Assembly (NCBI GenBank): GCA_026874595.1 | Contig: CM049310.1 | Location: 48,495,058-48,559,057 of the forward strand | Reading direction: 5' to 3' | DNA length: 64,000 nucleotides | Source: Sipunculus nudus | Taxonomy: Eukaryota > Annelida > Sipuncula > Golfingiida > Sipunculidae | Shown: piece by piece, positions 1-8,814 of the stretch | Numbering within the stretch: position 1 is the stretch's first letter | How the letters are laid out: every line of letters begins with the position of its first letter | The notes under the pieces: model-generated | The model's database searches: none | Told to the model about the DNA's origin: nothing | The model's input: only the letters and a program-made list of their open reading frames with translations | Made by a program: the position numbers and the translations under genes

Positions 1-2
1 AG

Positions 3-554
3 ACGAACCTGCATATTGCCTTCGGATTGGAATACTCTTACGTATGCGGCAGCCACCACACATTTTACAACCATTTTGCCGACGGTGGGCCAACGGGATG
101 TTTTGTCATTGACCATAACGAGCTGGGTCTCGCGCCCCTGCACAAACTGTCGGCTGACGACGCCAAACGCTTGCCGCTATCTTTATGGCTTCATTTGGCC
201 TACCGGTTTGTTCTGCGGATCGGTATATCACCTCAAAACACGTTGTTGGTGGACCGCAACACGGCCTTCGCCAATGCAACCTTTCTCAACGAAAGGAGAC
301 TCCCCGTGCCCTACACAGCAGATCTGACTGAATGCCTGATGGGAAAGAACATACCACAGGATGTGGCCAAAGTTATGAAAGAAACTGTGTCGAAGTACAA
401 GACTGAACTGGCCGTCAAACTAAGACGTGCGTTCAAACCGGGATCACAGACGTTACAAAACATATATAAACTGGCAGAGATGATGAAAGTAGATATACCG
501 GAGTACGTAACCGGCACGGCTGAATTCATCAGCAATTTGATCGAAGCCTCCTGA
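3..554 (+). CDS. C-terminal part of an unknown protein (5' end outside window)
   Basis: The frame is open from the first bases of the window and ends at TGA 552-554, so this is the last 183 or so residues of a longer gene whose start lies upstream. The only candidate starts inside the window are TTG codons, which I do not accept. The visible part has a Cys/His-containing stretch near its beginning (YVCGSHHTFYNHF), a hydrophobic helix-like segment (LPLSLWLHLAYRFVLRIG) and a lysine-rich helical tail. No signal peptide or membrane anchor is visible. Two AATAAA signals follow at 678-683 and 700-705, and the next gene converges from the other strand. I do not recognise the family. Confidence 0.6.
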   Translation, partial: TNLHIAFGLEYSYVCGSHHTFYNHFADGGPTGCFVIDHNELGLAPLHKLSADDAKRLPLSLWLHLAYRFVLRIGISPQNTLLVDRNTAFANATFLNERRLPVPYTADLTECLMGKNIPQDVAKVMKETVSKYKTELAVKLRRAFKPGSQTLQNIYKLAEMMKVDIPEYVTGTAEFISNLIEAS

Positions 555-677
555 TAAGACTTGTTAGAAATCATGTCACAACTGCCAAACTAGACATTTC
601 AATATGTACAAACACACACATATACACATATGTACAGACACACATATACACACAATGCAACATCAAAACCTGCATAC

Positions 678-705
678 AATAAATATATTTTGTTTAATGA
701 ATAAA
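678..705 (+). terminator. poly(A) signals of the left-edge gene
   Basis: Two AATAAA hexamers lie at 678-683 and 700-705, 124-150 bases after the stop codon of the left-edge gene. The gap 555-793 holds these, a CA/TA-rich stretch near 610-655 and the opposing signal at 741-746. Confidence 0.6.
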
Positions 706-740
706 TATCACATTGCACATTATGACTGTATGTGTTTGGT

Positions 741-746
741 TTTATT
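741..746 (-). terminator. poly(A) signal of the 879-aa gene
   Basis: TTTATT on the + strand is AATAAA on the minus strand, 48 bases past the minus-strand stop at 794. The two convergent genes therefore have separate signals within about 240 bases. Confidence 0.55.
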
Positions 747-793
747 CGGTTTTGTATCATGAGTGTTTTGTTCCATATAGGATACGACGAAAG

Positions 794-3433
794 TCAACGC
801 GTCGCTGGTGCAGCAGCCAGGAGTTCGAAGATGTCATGACTCTGTTTTATATCCCATAGATCCCGCGCGTTTGCCTCTTGTGCGTCAGCGTCGTTTACCG
901 GAGGCGTGTAGTGTCGCCTGGATATCAGCGTGTGTGGTGAAAAAGCGGGCCCCACATATACAGCCTCCTCGAGAGCGTAAACCTCCCCCCCTTCCCCCGG
1001 ACATAAATGTGACGGATCGGCCACAGACAGACAACGGACACGGTTCCCCGGATGGGCCAATTGGTGCGCCACAACAGCATATGCCACCAACCGAACCTTG
1101 TGCATGTGGCAGAGAAACCGTGTTTGCTTCAAACTGTCCAGACAAGTTTGGTTTTCGGCATCACCTGACGACGTCTGCGCTTCCTGCGCCCGCAACTGCT
1201 GCAACAGTTCCAGATACTGTTCCTGCATCACTGGGAACACATCCCCGAAGCGTTCCGCCTGACGTGACCCCAGTGCTCCCATTTCCGATTTCAAAGTGCA
1301 GAACCTCTCAACGTCAGCACGCGCAGACGCGGGGACGCCTCTTGCAGACCAAACAGCGTGCATAACAAATCCCGCCCTGACGGGACACGCTGTATCCTCG
1401 TGCGAGTCCCTGGACATCCACATAGGGCCAAGTTGCAGGGACTTAGTCAGTTCTGAGGCCATCGATATGTTGACAGTTTCCAGCAGGGGCTCCCCGCAAC
1501 TGACCTCCCACGCTTCAGCTACACGCGGGCGAGGAACACGGGACGGATCATACGGTGACCCGTCCCCAGGCACAAGCCAACCATTTTGCAAATCGTCGGG
1601 GTTCACGTCTGCTCCCGCCTGCGCGGAAACAACCTCTCGGAAGAGCTGCACTGCTTTGACACATCGTCTGACGGCGAAAAGTCCTGACAAGATCTCTTGT
1701 CCCGCTACGCGGGGCTGCATGCAACAGGACAGGTCTTCTTTCGCCCTGCGCAATTTGCGCAACAGCTTTGCGTGCCTCGCCCTCACCAGTTTGCGGTGAC
1801 GTTCGAAAACGCGCTCTCCCACCGATTTCTGGACGGAGTCTATGTCACATGACGTCATCTCCGTAACCAAGGTATCGATGTAATCATCAACGCAAGAACG
1901 TCCAGGACGTTCATTGTTTCCACATCCAACTGCTTGGTTGCCGACCCCATAACGCCTCCCTGTCACCCGCTCCAACATTTGCGCCAAACCCCCGTTTTTG
2001 CTACCATCCATGTTAATCCCTTTCAAGATGTCCCACGCAACAGCTTGTGGCGCGTCTTGGACTCCACGGTCCCTAGCTTTTTTTAACTGCTCCTTGATCC
2101 TAGTCTCGTGTTTGCGGGCTTCAAGCTCGGCCTGAGCGTCCATGGCCGCAAACTCGTTCCCCACGAGCTCTTCAACAGTCAACCCGTAGACGGGAACCGT
2201 GTACATGAGAACGGCATTGCCCGCGTAATGACCCTCGGTTTGCACGTCAGTGTCACCGCGTTCACCACACCATCTAAAAATATCAGCCGAATTCCGCCAA
2301 TGCGAGTCTATTTCCGAACGGGCGCGCCTCATGTTTTCCAACAACAGACGGGTCTTTTCTGCCACATGACTGTTACCCAGTCGCAGCTCCTTGAGGAGCC
2401 TGTCGTCTGCGCCAGAGGTGTTCCCGAAACCACAGTAATACCTGTCTTCAGTGGGGTCGACAGAGTTTATAGGACGTGGAGAACCGGCAGCCAGTGCCAT
2501 GTCAGGAGCGTTAGGCAACTGGTTGACCGCGGCCACACGTTCGCCATCACCTGCAGGAGCAGCTCCATCTCTGCTTCGCTCCCGTTGACATGACCCGCTT
2601 CCTGCCGGCACATTTAACGTCTGGAAAAGATCATGCCCCGTGTCACATGACACAATATGAGAACAGTTACTGGCACAGTTACTGGTTTGTTCAGGTGGGT
2701 CGGCCCCTGCACGGGACCCATCTTGCGCGAGGGAATACGCAAAGGCCTGAGCAGAAACACATGCTAAACAACCCAGGCTCATATCCAACAGGTGGGGAGG
2801 CAATACCCAAACTGAAACAAACAGTTTCGCACATACTTCCTCTAGCTCTCCGAGGGCGGTAATAACCTCTTCCAGGGGTGTGCTGTAAAAAGCGAAATCA
2901 AGGTCCCAACAGCATTTCTGCATCTCGTGCACCGTCCATGCAGTGTTACTGCCCGTTGTGTGCCAAAACCGACAGTCCTCTGTCCGAAGCACAGAACGGA
3001 AGTATTTCTGACACAGCGACTCAACCTGCTGTTCCGTCAAGCCCTGGTTTCTACCACACCTCGCGTCTCGCTGCATGTCTTGAGAGTTACGAACGTATTC
3101 TTCCAGACAGGAAGCAACGTGATCCATCTCGAGGGACAGTCGCGGCAAGAGCAAGGACAGTCCGTACGTGACACGCGATAAAGAACAATGCAGACTTTCA
3201 CGTACAAAAAATGACATTTCCTTTGCCACACACGCGTTTGACCGCAAGCGTGGCAAACTCTGAAGCATAAGATCAGGATACACATGTTTTGATACGTTCA
3301 CATCGATCAGCGCCGTCAACGTGTCCGCCCACAACCTGAGCCACTCTGTAGAATCCGCGCATTCGAGCGGGTGCCCGACAGCTACACCGCGCTCCTGCAC
3401 CGTGTGTGCCGATCGGTCGTCTGAGGAAGCCAT
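794..3433 (-). CDS. 879-aa protein, possible herpesvirus-type terminase/packaging subunit (weak)
   Basis: ATG at 3431-3433 and stop at 794-796 give one uninterrupted 879-residue ORF, the longest in the window. It looks soluble: no signal peptide or membrane segment, many charged helices, and a central low-complexity part rich in G, S and D. Around residues 220-270 there is a C-x2-C pair (CLAC) followed about 40 residues later by C-x-H (NCSHIV). This spacing is reminiscent of the zinc region of the herpesvirus UL28/UL56-type terminase subunit, and the length is in that class. That is a resemblance only; I could not align it. The next gene starts divergently 76 bases away at 3510, so 3434-3509 must hold both promoters. 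Alternative: an unrelated tegument-like or structural protein. Confidence 0.6.
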   Translation of the reverse strand: MASSDDRSAHTVQERGVAVGHPLECADSTEWLRLWADTLTALIDVNVSKHVYPDLMLQSLPRLRSNACVAKEMSFFVRESLHCSLSRVTYGLSLLLPRLSLEMDHVASCLEEYVRNSQDMQRDARCGRNQGLTEQQVESLCQKYFRSVLRTEDCRFWHTTGSNTAWTVHEMQKCCWDLDFAFYSTPLEEVITALGELEEVCAKLFVSVWVLPPHLLDMSLGCLACVSAQAFAYSLAQDGSRAGADPPEQTSNCASNCSHIVSCDTGHDLFQTLNVPAGSGSCQRERSRDGAAPAGDGERVAAVNQLPNAPDMALAAGSPRPINSVDPTEDRYYCGFGNTSGADDRLLKELRLGNSHVAEKTRLLLENMRRARSEIDSHWRNSADIFRWCGERGDTDVQTEGHYAGNAVLMYTVPVYGLTVEELVGNEFAAMDAQAELEARKHETRIKEQLKKARDRGVQDAPQAVAWDILKGINMDGSKNGGLAQMLERVTGRRYGVGNQAVGCGNNERPGRSCVDDYIDTLVTEMTSCDIDSVQKSVGERVFERHRKLVRARHAKLLRKLRRAKEDLSCCMQPRVAGQEILSGLFAVRRCVKAVQLFREVVSAQAGADVNPDDLQNGWLVPGDGSPYDPSRVPRPRVAEAWEVSCGEPLLETVNISMASELTKSLQLGPMWMSRDSHEDTACPVRAGFVMHAVWSARGVPASARADVERFCTLKSEMGALGSRQAERFGDVFPVMQEQYLELLQQLRAQEAQTSSGDAENQTCLDSLKQTRFLCHMHKVRLVAYAVVAHQLAHPGNRVRCLSVADPSHLCPGEGGEVYALEEAVYVGPAFSPHTLISRRHYTPPVNDADAQEANARDLWDIKQSHDIFELLAAAPATR

Positions 3434-3509
3434 AGTGTTTCACCGATTGTTCTTTTTTTGTGAAAGTCAACTCAGGCCGGACATCGGCCTCCTAACACCC
3501 AAATAAGGC

Positions 3510-4805
3510 ATGGCGGACAGAAACCTTGGGGTTGTACCCCTGTCTCCGTGGACCACATTCAACACACAGGAACAGACCCTGTCGCATGACCATGCGTCTG
3601 CCGGTTGCAAACGTTCGGATAACGTGAACGTCAATGCAATAAAGAGCGCCCTTACAGTATGCTCATACAACCTCGGGGCCCCTGTGTCGATCATCCCGAC
3701 AGGACTGTCCCAGCGTGAAGACGGGACACGTTCACGTCTACCTGACGGTTCAGAACGCAGAGAAGGGTTTATGGTAGTGTCATGCCCAGGAAAAACGCAC
3801 AAAGCACGAGAAGTTCCCGCCAACTCCAACACAAACCTTCCAATGGTCGTGAAGGTGGAAGAAGAAGGCGTACAAGCTTTGACACTGGAACATTCACTTT
3901 TCCCAGACAACCCTGATGAAATACCTGATAACTGCAACGGGGGAACATATTCAACAGACCAGCGTTGCAAACTGCGCCCTGTCACACAGGACAACCAAGG
4001 ACCACCGGCGCGCGCTATACGTGTCGCAGCCCGTAACCCCTTAGCTCAAGTGGTTGGAACTCCCCATACGTTCAAACACGCAAACAGTTGGATGTCACTA
4101 AGCGCACGCCGCGAAATAGTCGAACATCTGGTCGATGCCGCCGGCTTCAAGAACATACCCGTATCAGAGGGTTTGTCAGAGGCATTGCGGGTGGTTTACA
4201 CGGAGGCCCGCTGCACCCTACCAACGTGTGTCGCCTCAGCGTATATGCGGAAGTCGTCGCGTATGCAAGGGACTTCGCATCCACGTGGACTTGTCGCCCT
4301 GCCAGCGAAATTGTTCGACGTAAGCTTAGCTGTCACAAATCACGTTCGTTTACTGGAATGTTTCAACATTGTTCTTTTCATGTACGAATTTCTGCAGCAG
4401 GCCAGAGATCCCTCCCAGTTACCGTCACAACGTTTTGCTTTCGTGTCAGGCGACAGAAACGAACAGCTGCACTGCGAAGACCTGCTCGTCAGATTACCGT
4501 GCATGCTGTGCTTGTTGGCGCAACACAACCGCGTGTGGAACCCGGACTTGGTCAGCGCCGACCTGAACGCCATGGAAATCGCACGTTCAACAGCATGGGA
4601 CGTAGACCAGGACCCACCCAACCCTGATACATTGAGCGTGGGAATGGACGCACTGCCAGACGGCCCGTGCGTGTACGTGGACGACCTGCCTTCTGACTGT
4701 TTTTTACAGGGCGTGTTTACTAACCGGTTATCGCACGTGACGTGCCAGATAACAAACCGCTTGTATATGATTCAAAACATCGCGGACCACTGCCATTTCG
4801 AATGA
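3510..4805 (+). CDS. 431-aa protein of unknown function
   Basis: ATG at 3510, stop TGA at 4803-4805. The first 150 or so residues are polar and probably disordered; the rest is more globular, with a hydrophobic stretch near residues 280-300 (LLECFNIVLFMYEFLQQ) and a Cys-rich piece (LPCMLCLLAQH). No signal peptide is visible. Its stop overlaps the ATG of the next gene as ATGA at 4802-4805. This is unusual for an animal virus and suggests a shared transcript or downstream initiation, which ties the protein to its putative OB-fold neighbour. I do not recognise the family. Confidence 0.75.
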   Translation: MADRNLGVVPLSPWTTFNTQEQTLSHDHASAGCKRSDNVNVNAIKSALTVCSYNLGAPVSIIPTGLSQREDGTRSRLPDGSERREGFMVVSCPGKTHKAREVPANSNTNLPMVVKVEEEGVQALTLEHSLFPDNPDEIPDNCNGGTYSTDQRCKLRPVTQDNQGPPARAIRVAARNPLAQVVGTPHTFKHANSWMSLSARREIVEHLVDAAGFKNIPVSEGLSEALRVVYTEARCTLPTCVASAYMRKSSRMQGTSHPRGLVALPAKLFDVSLAVTNHVRLLECFNIVLFMYEFLQQARDPSQLPSQRFAFVSGDRNEQLHCEDLLVRLPCMLCLLAQHNRVWNPDLVSADLNAMEIARSTAWDVDQDPPNPDTLSVGMDALPDGPCVYVDDLPSDCFLQGVFTNRLSHVTCQITNRLYMIQNIADHCHFE

Positions 4806-5938
4806 CGTATCCGCGACAGAAACACAATAACATGGCTCAATGCGAAGCCATTTCGAACTTAGACACCGGCGTTCCCGGCTCTGCTGTCACAGTCGCAATG
4901 TATTCAAGCACCGGTGGGAATTTCCGAGCCGTCGTTTACGACTCAGAGGGGACGTGTGTCGTGTTAAACGTTTCCGATGGTCAACAAATCGAACAGTGGG
5001 CACCCGGAGAATGGTACCGTGTGTCTGGCAATTTCAAGCGTATCTGCAACGGCCTTGTTTTGAGTGTGAAAGGATTCGTGTGGGAGCGTCACCATCCGCC
5101 TACCAGTTGGTCGGAACTGACGTCTCAACAGCTCAATCTGAGGCGGTTACGTATAGCAGAAACCTGTAAAGAATTACTGACAAAAGACCAGCACGAAAAC
5201 GGCACCTCATTCTGTGACATACCAGCCCCCGGCCGGTTTAAGTGTCACGTGGACGAGCACATAACAGTCGTCGGTCGCGTACAACTAATAGAAGATTCTG
5301 AAACTAGTAAATCAAAAAGGAAGATATGTACTCTCACAGCCGTTTTACCGGAAGGGGCATCTTTCGAGTGCGTCTTGTTCGACCCACCCGAACAATTTCC
5401 ACACATGCAAGAACCAGCGGACATGCTCCTCCTCGTACGTGACACCTTGCTGACGAAAAGAAACAACACTTACCGCTTGTGTCCCCGTCTCTCGTGGCAC
5501 GCTGTGATAGTACCAGCCGCACAAACTCATGACTTTTTCGTTGCCAGGTATGGTGACGTGGGCGATGACGCGCAGCATGACACGCAGCCTCCCGGTCGTA
5601 CACCATCATTCTTTAACCCTGCAGCCGTCCCCTGCAACGGGAAAATAACACATGTAACACACCCAGGCGACACACAAAAATGGGAAGGTCTCTGCAAGGT
5701 CACATTACACCTGACGGAGAGATACGGTGACTGTGAAAAGGGAGCATCATTTGAATTGAGGTGCGACCCGTCGATGCTGTCGGACGCCGAAGTCCTCCCT
5801 CCTTTCTGTGAACTTTCGTTGGACGACGAATGCGACAGCGAAATTATATCACAAATCGTGCCACCAGCCGACGTGTCCTGTTACTTGTACGGAGACGTCA
5901 TTTGCGCGCTGGGGCTTTCAATCGACGCACAGGACTAA
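4802..5938 (+). CDS. putative OB-fold nucleic-acid-binding protein
   Basis: I place the start at ATG 4802, which overlaps the preceding stop (ATGA); a second ATG at 4832 is possible, and the open frame extends upstream only by a GTG. The product is about 378 residues. Two or three stretches have the alternating hydrophobic strands of OB folds: one in the first quarter (FRAVVYDSEGTCVVLNVSDG, then EWYRVSGNFKR and LVLSVKGFVWE) and one in the middle (HITVVGRVQLIEDSE, then LTAVLPEGASFECVLFD). A third, weaker one lies near the C-terminus (KVTLHLTERYGDCEKGASFE). OB folds of this kind usually bind single-stranded DNA, so a role in replication or repair is a reasonable inference, but no signature motif proves it. 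Confidence 0.65.
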   Translation: MTYPRQKHNNMAQCEAISNLDTGVPGSAVTVAMYSSTGGNFRAVVYDSEGTCVVLNVSDGQQIEQWAPGEWYRVSGNFKRICNGLVLSVKGFVWERHHPPTSWSELTSQQLNLRRLRIAETCKELLTKDQHENGTSFCDIPAPGRFKCHVDEHITVVGRVQLIEDSETSKSKRKICTLTAVLPEGASFECVLFDPPEQFPHMQEPADMLLLVRDTLLTKRNNTYRLCPRLSWHAVIVPAAQTHDFFVARYGDVGDDAQHDTQPPGRTPSFFNPAAVPCNGKITHVTHPGDTQKWEGLCKVTLHLTERYGDCEKGASFELRCDPSMLSDAEVLPPFCELSLDDECDSEIISQIVPPADVSCYLYGDVICALGLSIDAQD

Positions 5939-6404
5939 CCTCCACGGAGAAGGGTCGGGATATTTGTAAATACTGCATTTTTCAGTCTCCGTGTAAGACG
6001 GTGTAACAGTTCATCACATTTTACCCGGAATAGTGACACGATTTCAGTGCTGAGGGCGACCCGTTTGGCTAACGACCAGAGCATCGCGCGGTTTGTATTT
6101 CCGGTCGGCCAGGTCACGATAAAAAAACCAAGGATGCAGTGTAAGCCGCACGACCTGAGTGTGTCAGCCCTTTTGTACCTTGCCCGGGGACGTCGCCTCC
6201 GCAAATGTTACTGGGGTGCCATGATTTTTTTTACTGTTCGGACTGACCTTTACAATGATTGGACTCGGTGTGGCGTACAACAGGTTGTGTAGGAAAATGT
6301 GACCCAACGTTTAGTCGTGACAAATAGTATGCTATTAAACACAGCTGTCATTTTGTTATTTGAGAAATGTAACGTGCGGTCGATATGATATCTGCGGGCG
6401 CAAC
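5939..6404. other. intergenic, no gene seen
   Basis: Between the putative OB-fold gene and the next + strand ORF I see only short ORFs. There is no clear AATAAA, and no clear TATA box upstream of the next gene. Confidence 0.5.
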
Positions 6405-7439
6405 ATGAAATACATACACCATCGCGCACAAACAGAAGACAGAGGAAACGGATTTCAGCTAAATGTTTCTGACATTTATTCGATGAAACTGCGGGCAGCA
6501 TTAAACCATGCAGAGTCACGTGAGAGTACAAAGTACTCCATCTACAACAGGAATACCAATACAAAAGTCGGGTTGCAGAAATATAAGCACCCAGTGAACA
6601 AGATGCCTTCACACCCTCCAGATGCCGTGCCCCTCCTCACGTGCAAGATGTCGCTGTTCGGTTTACGCAACGAAACATCCAACCGCACATGTCGCAGGTC
6701 TCGCCTGCTCAGGTGGTGCACAGCAATATACAAGTGTGTCACATCGATAACGTGCAAACCTTGCCCTGCCACAACTGCGTATTGTATATTCATATTTGAT
6801 ATGGCCAGGCACATGCCGGTCTGCCGCGTACCAACGCTCGTGAAGTTCAAACGACAGGTATTCCCCCGGTTATTAACAGCTTCGCCGGTCGATTTCGGAT
6901 CCCTCGTGTACACGTGGGAAATTATCGCACGACACAACAGCTGGTTGGCCGGTGTCCCGGGATACAATCCACAACAGCGGGAAGCGGATATTTCCCATAT
7001 CGCATCCGCTGCGTACAGGACAGCCGTGTGTGCGATAGAAACCGCCTGTGCTAAAGAAGACGCCGAAATCAGCAAAACGGAATATGCTGTTGGACAGGGA
7101 CGGGGGTTTTCAACGTGTATGAAGATGTTGTACCCACGGCTGCATCCTCTGGATGCCTGTAACCCTGAGACCGGTTTGATAGACCCGGAAAGGGCATTGT
7201 CAACACGACCCGTGGCCCGCTGGAGAGGTGCACCCGTTTGTGAAAACAGCACCCCGCCGGAAGACACGCGTGCCCCAAAGGTGACAGTATTAAAAACGTG
7301 GCAGTCGCTCCTGACAGGCGCAGTCATTGCAGACGTACGAGTAACGATGGGCAAAGCGGATGGGCATGTCAGTTTTAAACCACGACGTGTTACAGTCTCT
7401 GCAACCTCTGGCGCCCATCAGCTTACGACGGAGAACTGA
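6405..7439 (+). CDS. up to 344-aa protein of unknown function; start uncertain
   Basis: The frame is open from a TTG at 6360; the first ATG is at 6405, with later in-frame ATGs at 6603, 6645 and 6801. The part before about 6600 is more AT-rich and less protein-like than the rest, so the true start may be 6603 or later. There are several Cys residues around 6740-6790 (CKPCPATTAYC) and a helix-rich second half containing WEIIARHNSWLAGVPGYNP. No known motif was found. Its last 80 bases overlap the next gene in another frame. A long minus-strand ORF across it (6542-7354) is treated as a shadow. Confidence 0.6.
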   Translation: MKYIHHRAQTEDRGNGFQLNVSDIYSMKLRAALNHAESRESTKYSIYNRNTNTKVGLQKYKHPVNKMPSHPPDAVPLLTCKMSLFGLRNETSNRTCRRSRLLRWCTAIYKCVTSITCKPCPATTAYCIFIFDMARHMPVCRVPTLVKFKRQVFPRLLTASPVDFGSLVYTWEIIARHNSWLAGVPGYNPQQREADISHIASAAYRTAVCAIETACAKEDAEISKTEYAVGQGRGFSTCMKMLYPRLHPLDACNPETGLIDPERALSTRPVARWRGAPVCENSTPPEDTRAPKVTVLKTWQSLLTGAVIADVRVTMGKADGHVSFKPRRVTVSATSGAHQLTTEN

Positions 7440-8547
7440 GGCCGGCAACGGAGAATCTCTCGGTGCGAGACAAAGGCGGGAGGAATCGGAATCGATATCA
7501 TCTGTGCCACATACACATGTAGTCCACCCCGACACCCCACGTACCATCGACGAAGACGCCGCACTGGGACTGTGGAGCCTGGAAAGACATCTCATTTGGT
7601 GGGGCACCCGTGAACTCGGTCGGTTGGATAAAAAAACGGAAGCAACCTTGAACGAGAAGCGATTACCGCAGGACGTGACACGTGACGATAATCACATTCC
7701 ATACACGACAGGCGAACTGACACCGCACGTACCGAAGTACCTGGCAAGCTTATCGGAACAAGCGGACTTTATCCCTCGCCTGGCAGCAAGCCGCAGACAC
7801 CTGCAGCAGCTGAGCGCTTCGGGTGTTCACGAGGCCGACGTTTACAAACTATCTCTCACGAGGCTTTTGCAAAGCACCTACTGGAAGACGATGTCGCGTG
7901 AGACACCAGGCGTGTCACACCTCGCTGATGAACGTACCACAGACAGCGTACACTTCGATGAAAGTGATCGTCCACGCAAACAACGTAAGGATACAATGAG
8001 ATACCTCCGCACGTCAGTAAACAGTTACCTGAAAGCCGCGAGAAACGCGGTCCTGAAGACATACGCCGATACGGAACACGTATTCAGGAACAGGCGGACA
8101 CACCAGATAACCTGTGAGAGGCAGGTACGGAAATTAGCCTGGATCCATCTGATATCAGACTTGTGTTACGGTTGCAGTTACAATGAAATGCTTGACATCT
8201 TCAACGGGGTTATGAAACGCATGGGGCACGGGTGCATGCTGACATGCCGTCTATCTTGCAGCGTCTGCCAGGAGAATTGTGAGGAAGCTGCACGCGATCA
8301 CCCGAAGAAAAGCGGGCAGGCGGAATACGTGGTGTTCAGCCAGTGCGAACATTACGTGTGCCTTGCGTGTTACAAAAAAATGGCACAAGTACATACAGAC
8401 AACAGAGCGAGAGGAGTAGCAACCACGGAACACATTCCGTGCCCGCAGTGCCGCACGCCAGTGCGACTCGTGTCAACCATAAAGTGGCGACCGATGGACT
8501 CTCGTTCCTGTGTGCAGGTCGTAGCTGACGGTCATTATTTCACATGA
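7360..8547 (+). CDS. RING-finger protein, putative E3 ubiquitin ligase or viral regulator
   Basis: ATG at 7360 (a second at 7366), stop at 8545-8547, 395 residues. The N-terminal 280 residues are charged and of no known family. The C-terminus has an extended RING: C-x2-C (CSVCQENC), about 25 residues, then C-x-H-x2-C-x2-C (CEHYVCLAC), about 25 residues, then C-x2-C (CPQC). RING proteins bind E2 enzymes and transfer ubiquitin; large nuclear viruses use them to remodel host nuclear or antiviral proteins. The second half of this RING (HYVCLAC...CP.CR) resembles the small minus-strand ORF at 43.1 kb. The start lies 80 bases inside the preceding gene, so 7366 or a later ATG is possible. Confidence 0.8.
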   Translation: MGMSVLNHDVLQSLQPLAPISLRRRTEAGNGESLGARQRREESESISSVPHTHVVHPDTPRTIDEDAALGLWSLERHLIWWGTRELGRLDKKTEATLNEKRLPQDVTRDDNHIPYTTGELTPHVPKYLASLSEQADFIPRLAASRRHLQQLSASGVHEADVYKLSLTRLLQSTYWKTMSRETPGVSHLADERTTDSVHFDESDRPRKQRKDTMRYLRTSVNSYLKAARNAVLKTYADTEHVFRNRRTHQITCERQVRKLAWIHLISDLCYGCSYNEMLDIFNGVMKRMGHGCMLTCRLSCSVCQENCEEAARDHPKKSGQAEYVVFSQCEHYVCLACYKKMAQVHTDNRARGVATTEHIPCPQCRTPVRLVSTIKWRPMDSRSCVQVVADGHYFT

Positions 8548-8726
8548 CGGGTACGGGTGATTCTTGCCTGAACCAGCCAGATTGCGCAACGGCTATTGGC
8601 GCTGACATTTTCTACGTGCAGGTGCAAGTACGGCGTGACGTCAGCAAGCGGGTCATGCTTAGACGAGCAATTTCTGAGAGCGCCTATTGGCTGGTTTTGG
8701 CCGCCTGTTTGTCCTTGCCGTGAACA

Positions 8727-8733
8727 TATTTAA
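8727..8733 (+). promoter_or_regulatory. TATA-like element before the 488-aa gene
   Basis: TATTTAA lies 82 bases before the ATG at 8815. The rest of the 267-base gap shows no other feature. Confidence 0.4.
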
Positions 8734-8814
8734 CCGGTTCGCCGTTACAGATCAGACACTTTGTTACTGCAAGTCTAACTGTGCGCACAAGGTGCCACAA
8801 CAACAAGACAAAGG

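Noticed and set aside
3-554. Left-edge ORF as a protein kinase because of RIGISPQNTLLVD
   Set aside because: It vaguely recalls a kinase catalytic loop, but the HRD histidine/aspartate pair and a following DFG are missing.
6542-7354. 270-codon minus-strand ORF
   Set aside because: Fully opposite the better-supported + strand ORF at 6405-7439; no minus-strand promoter or recognised domain.
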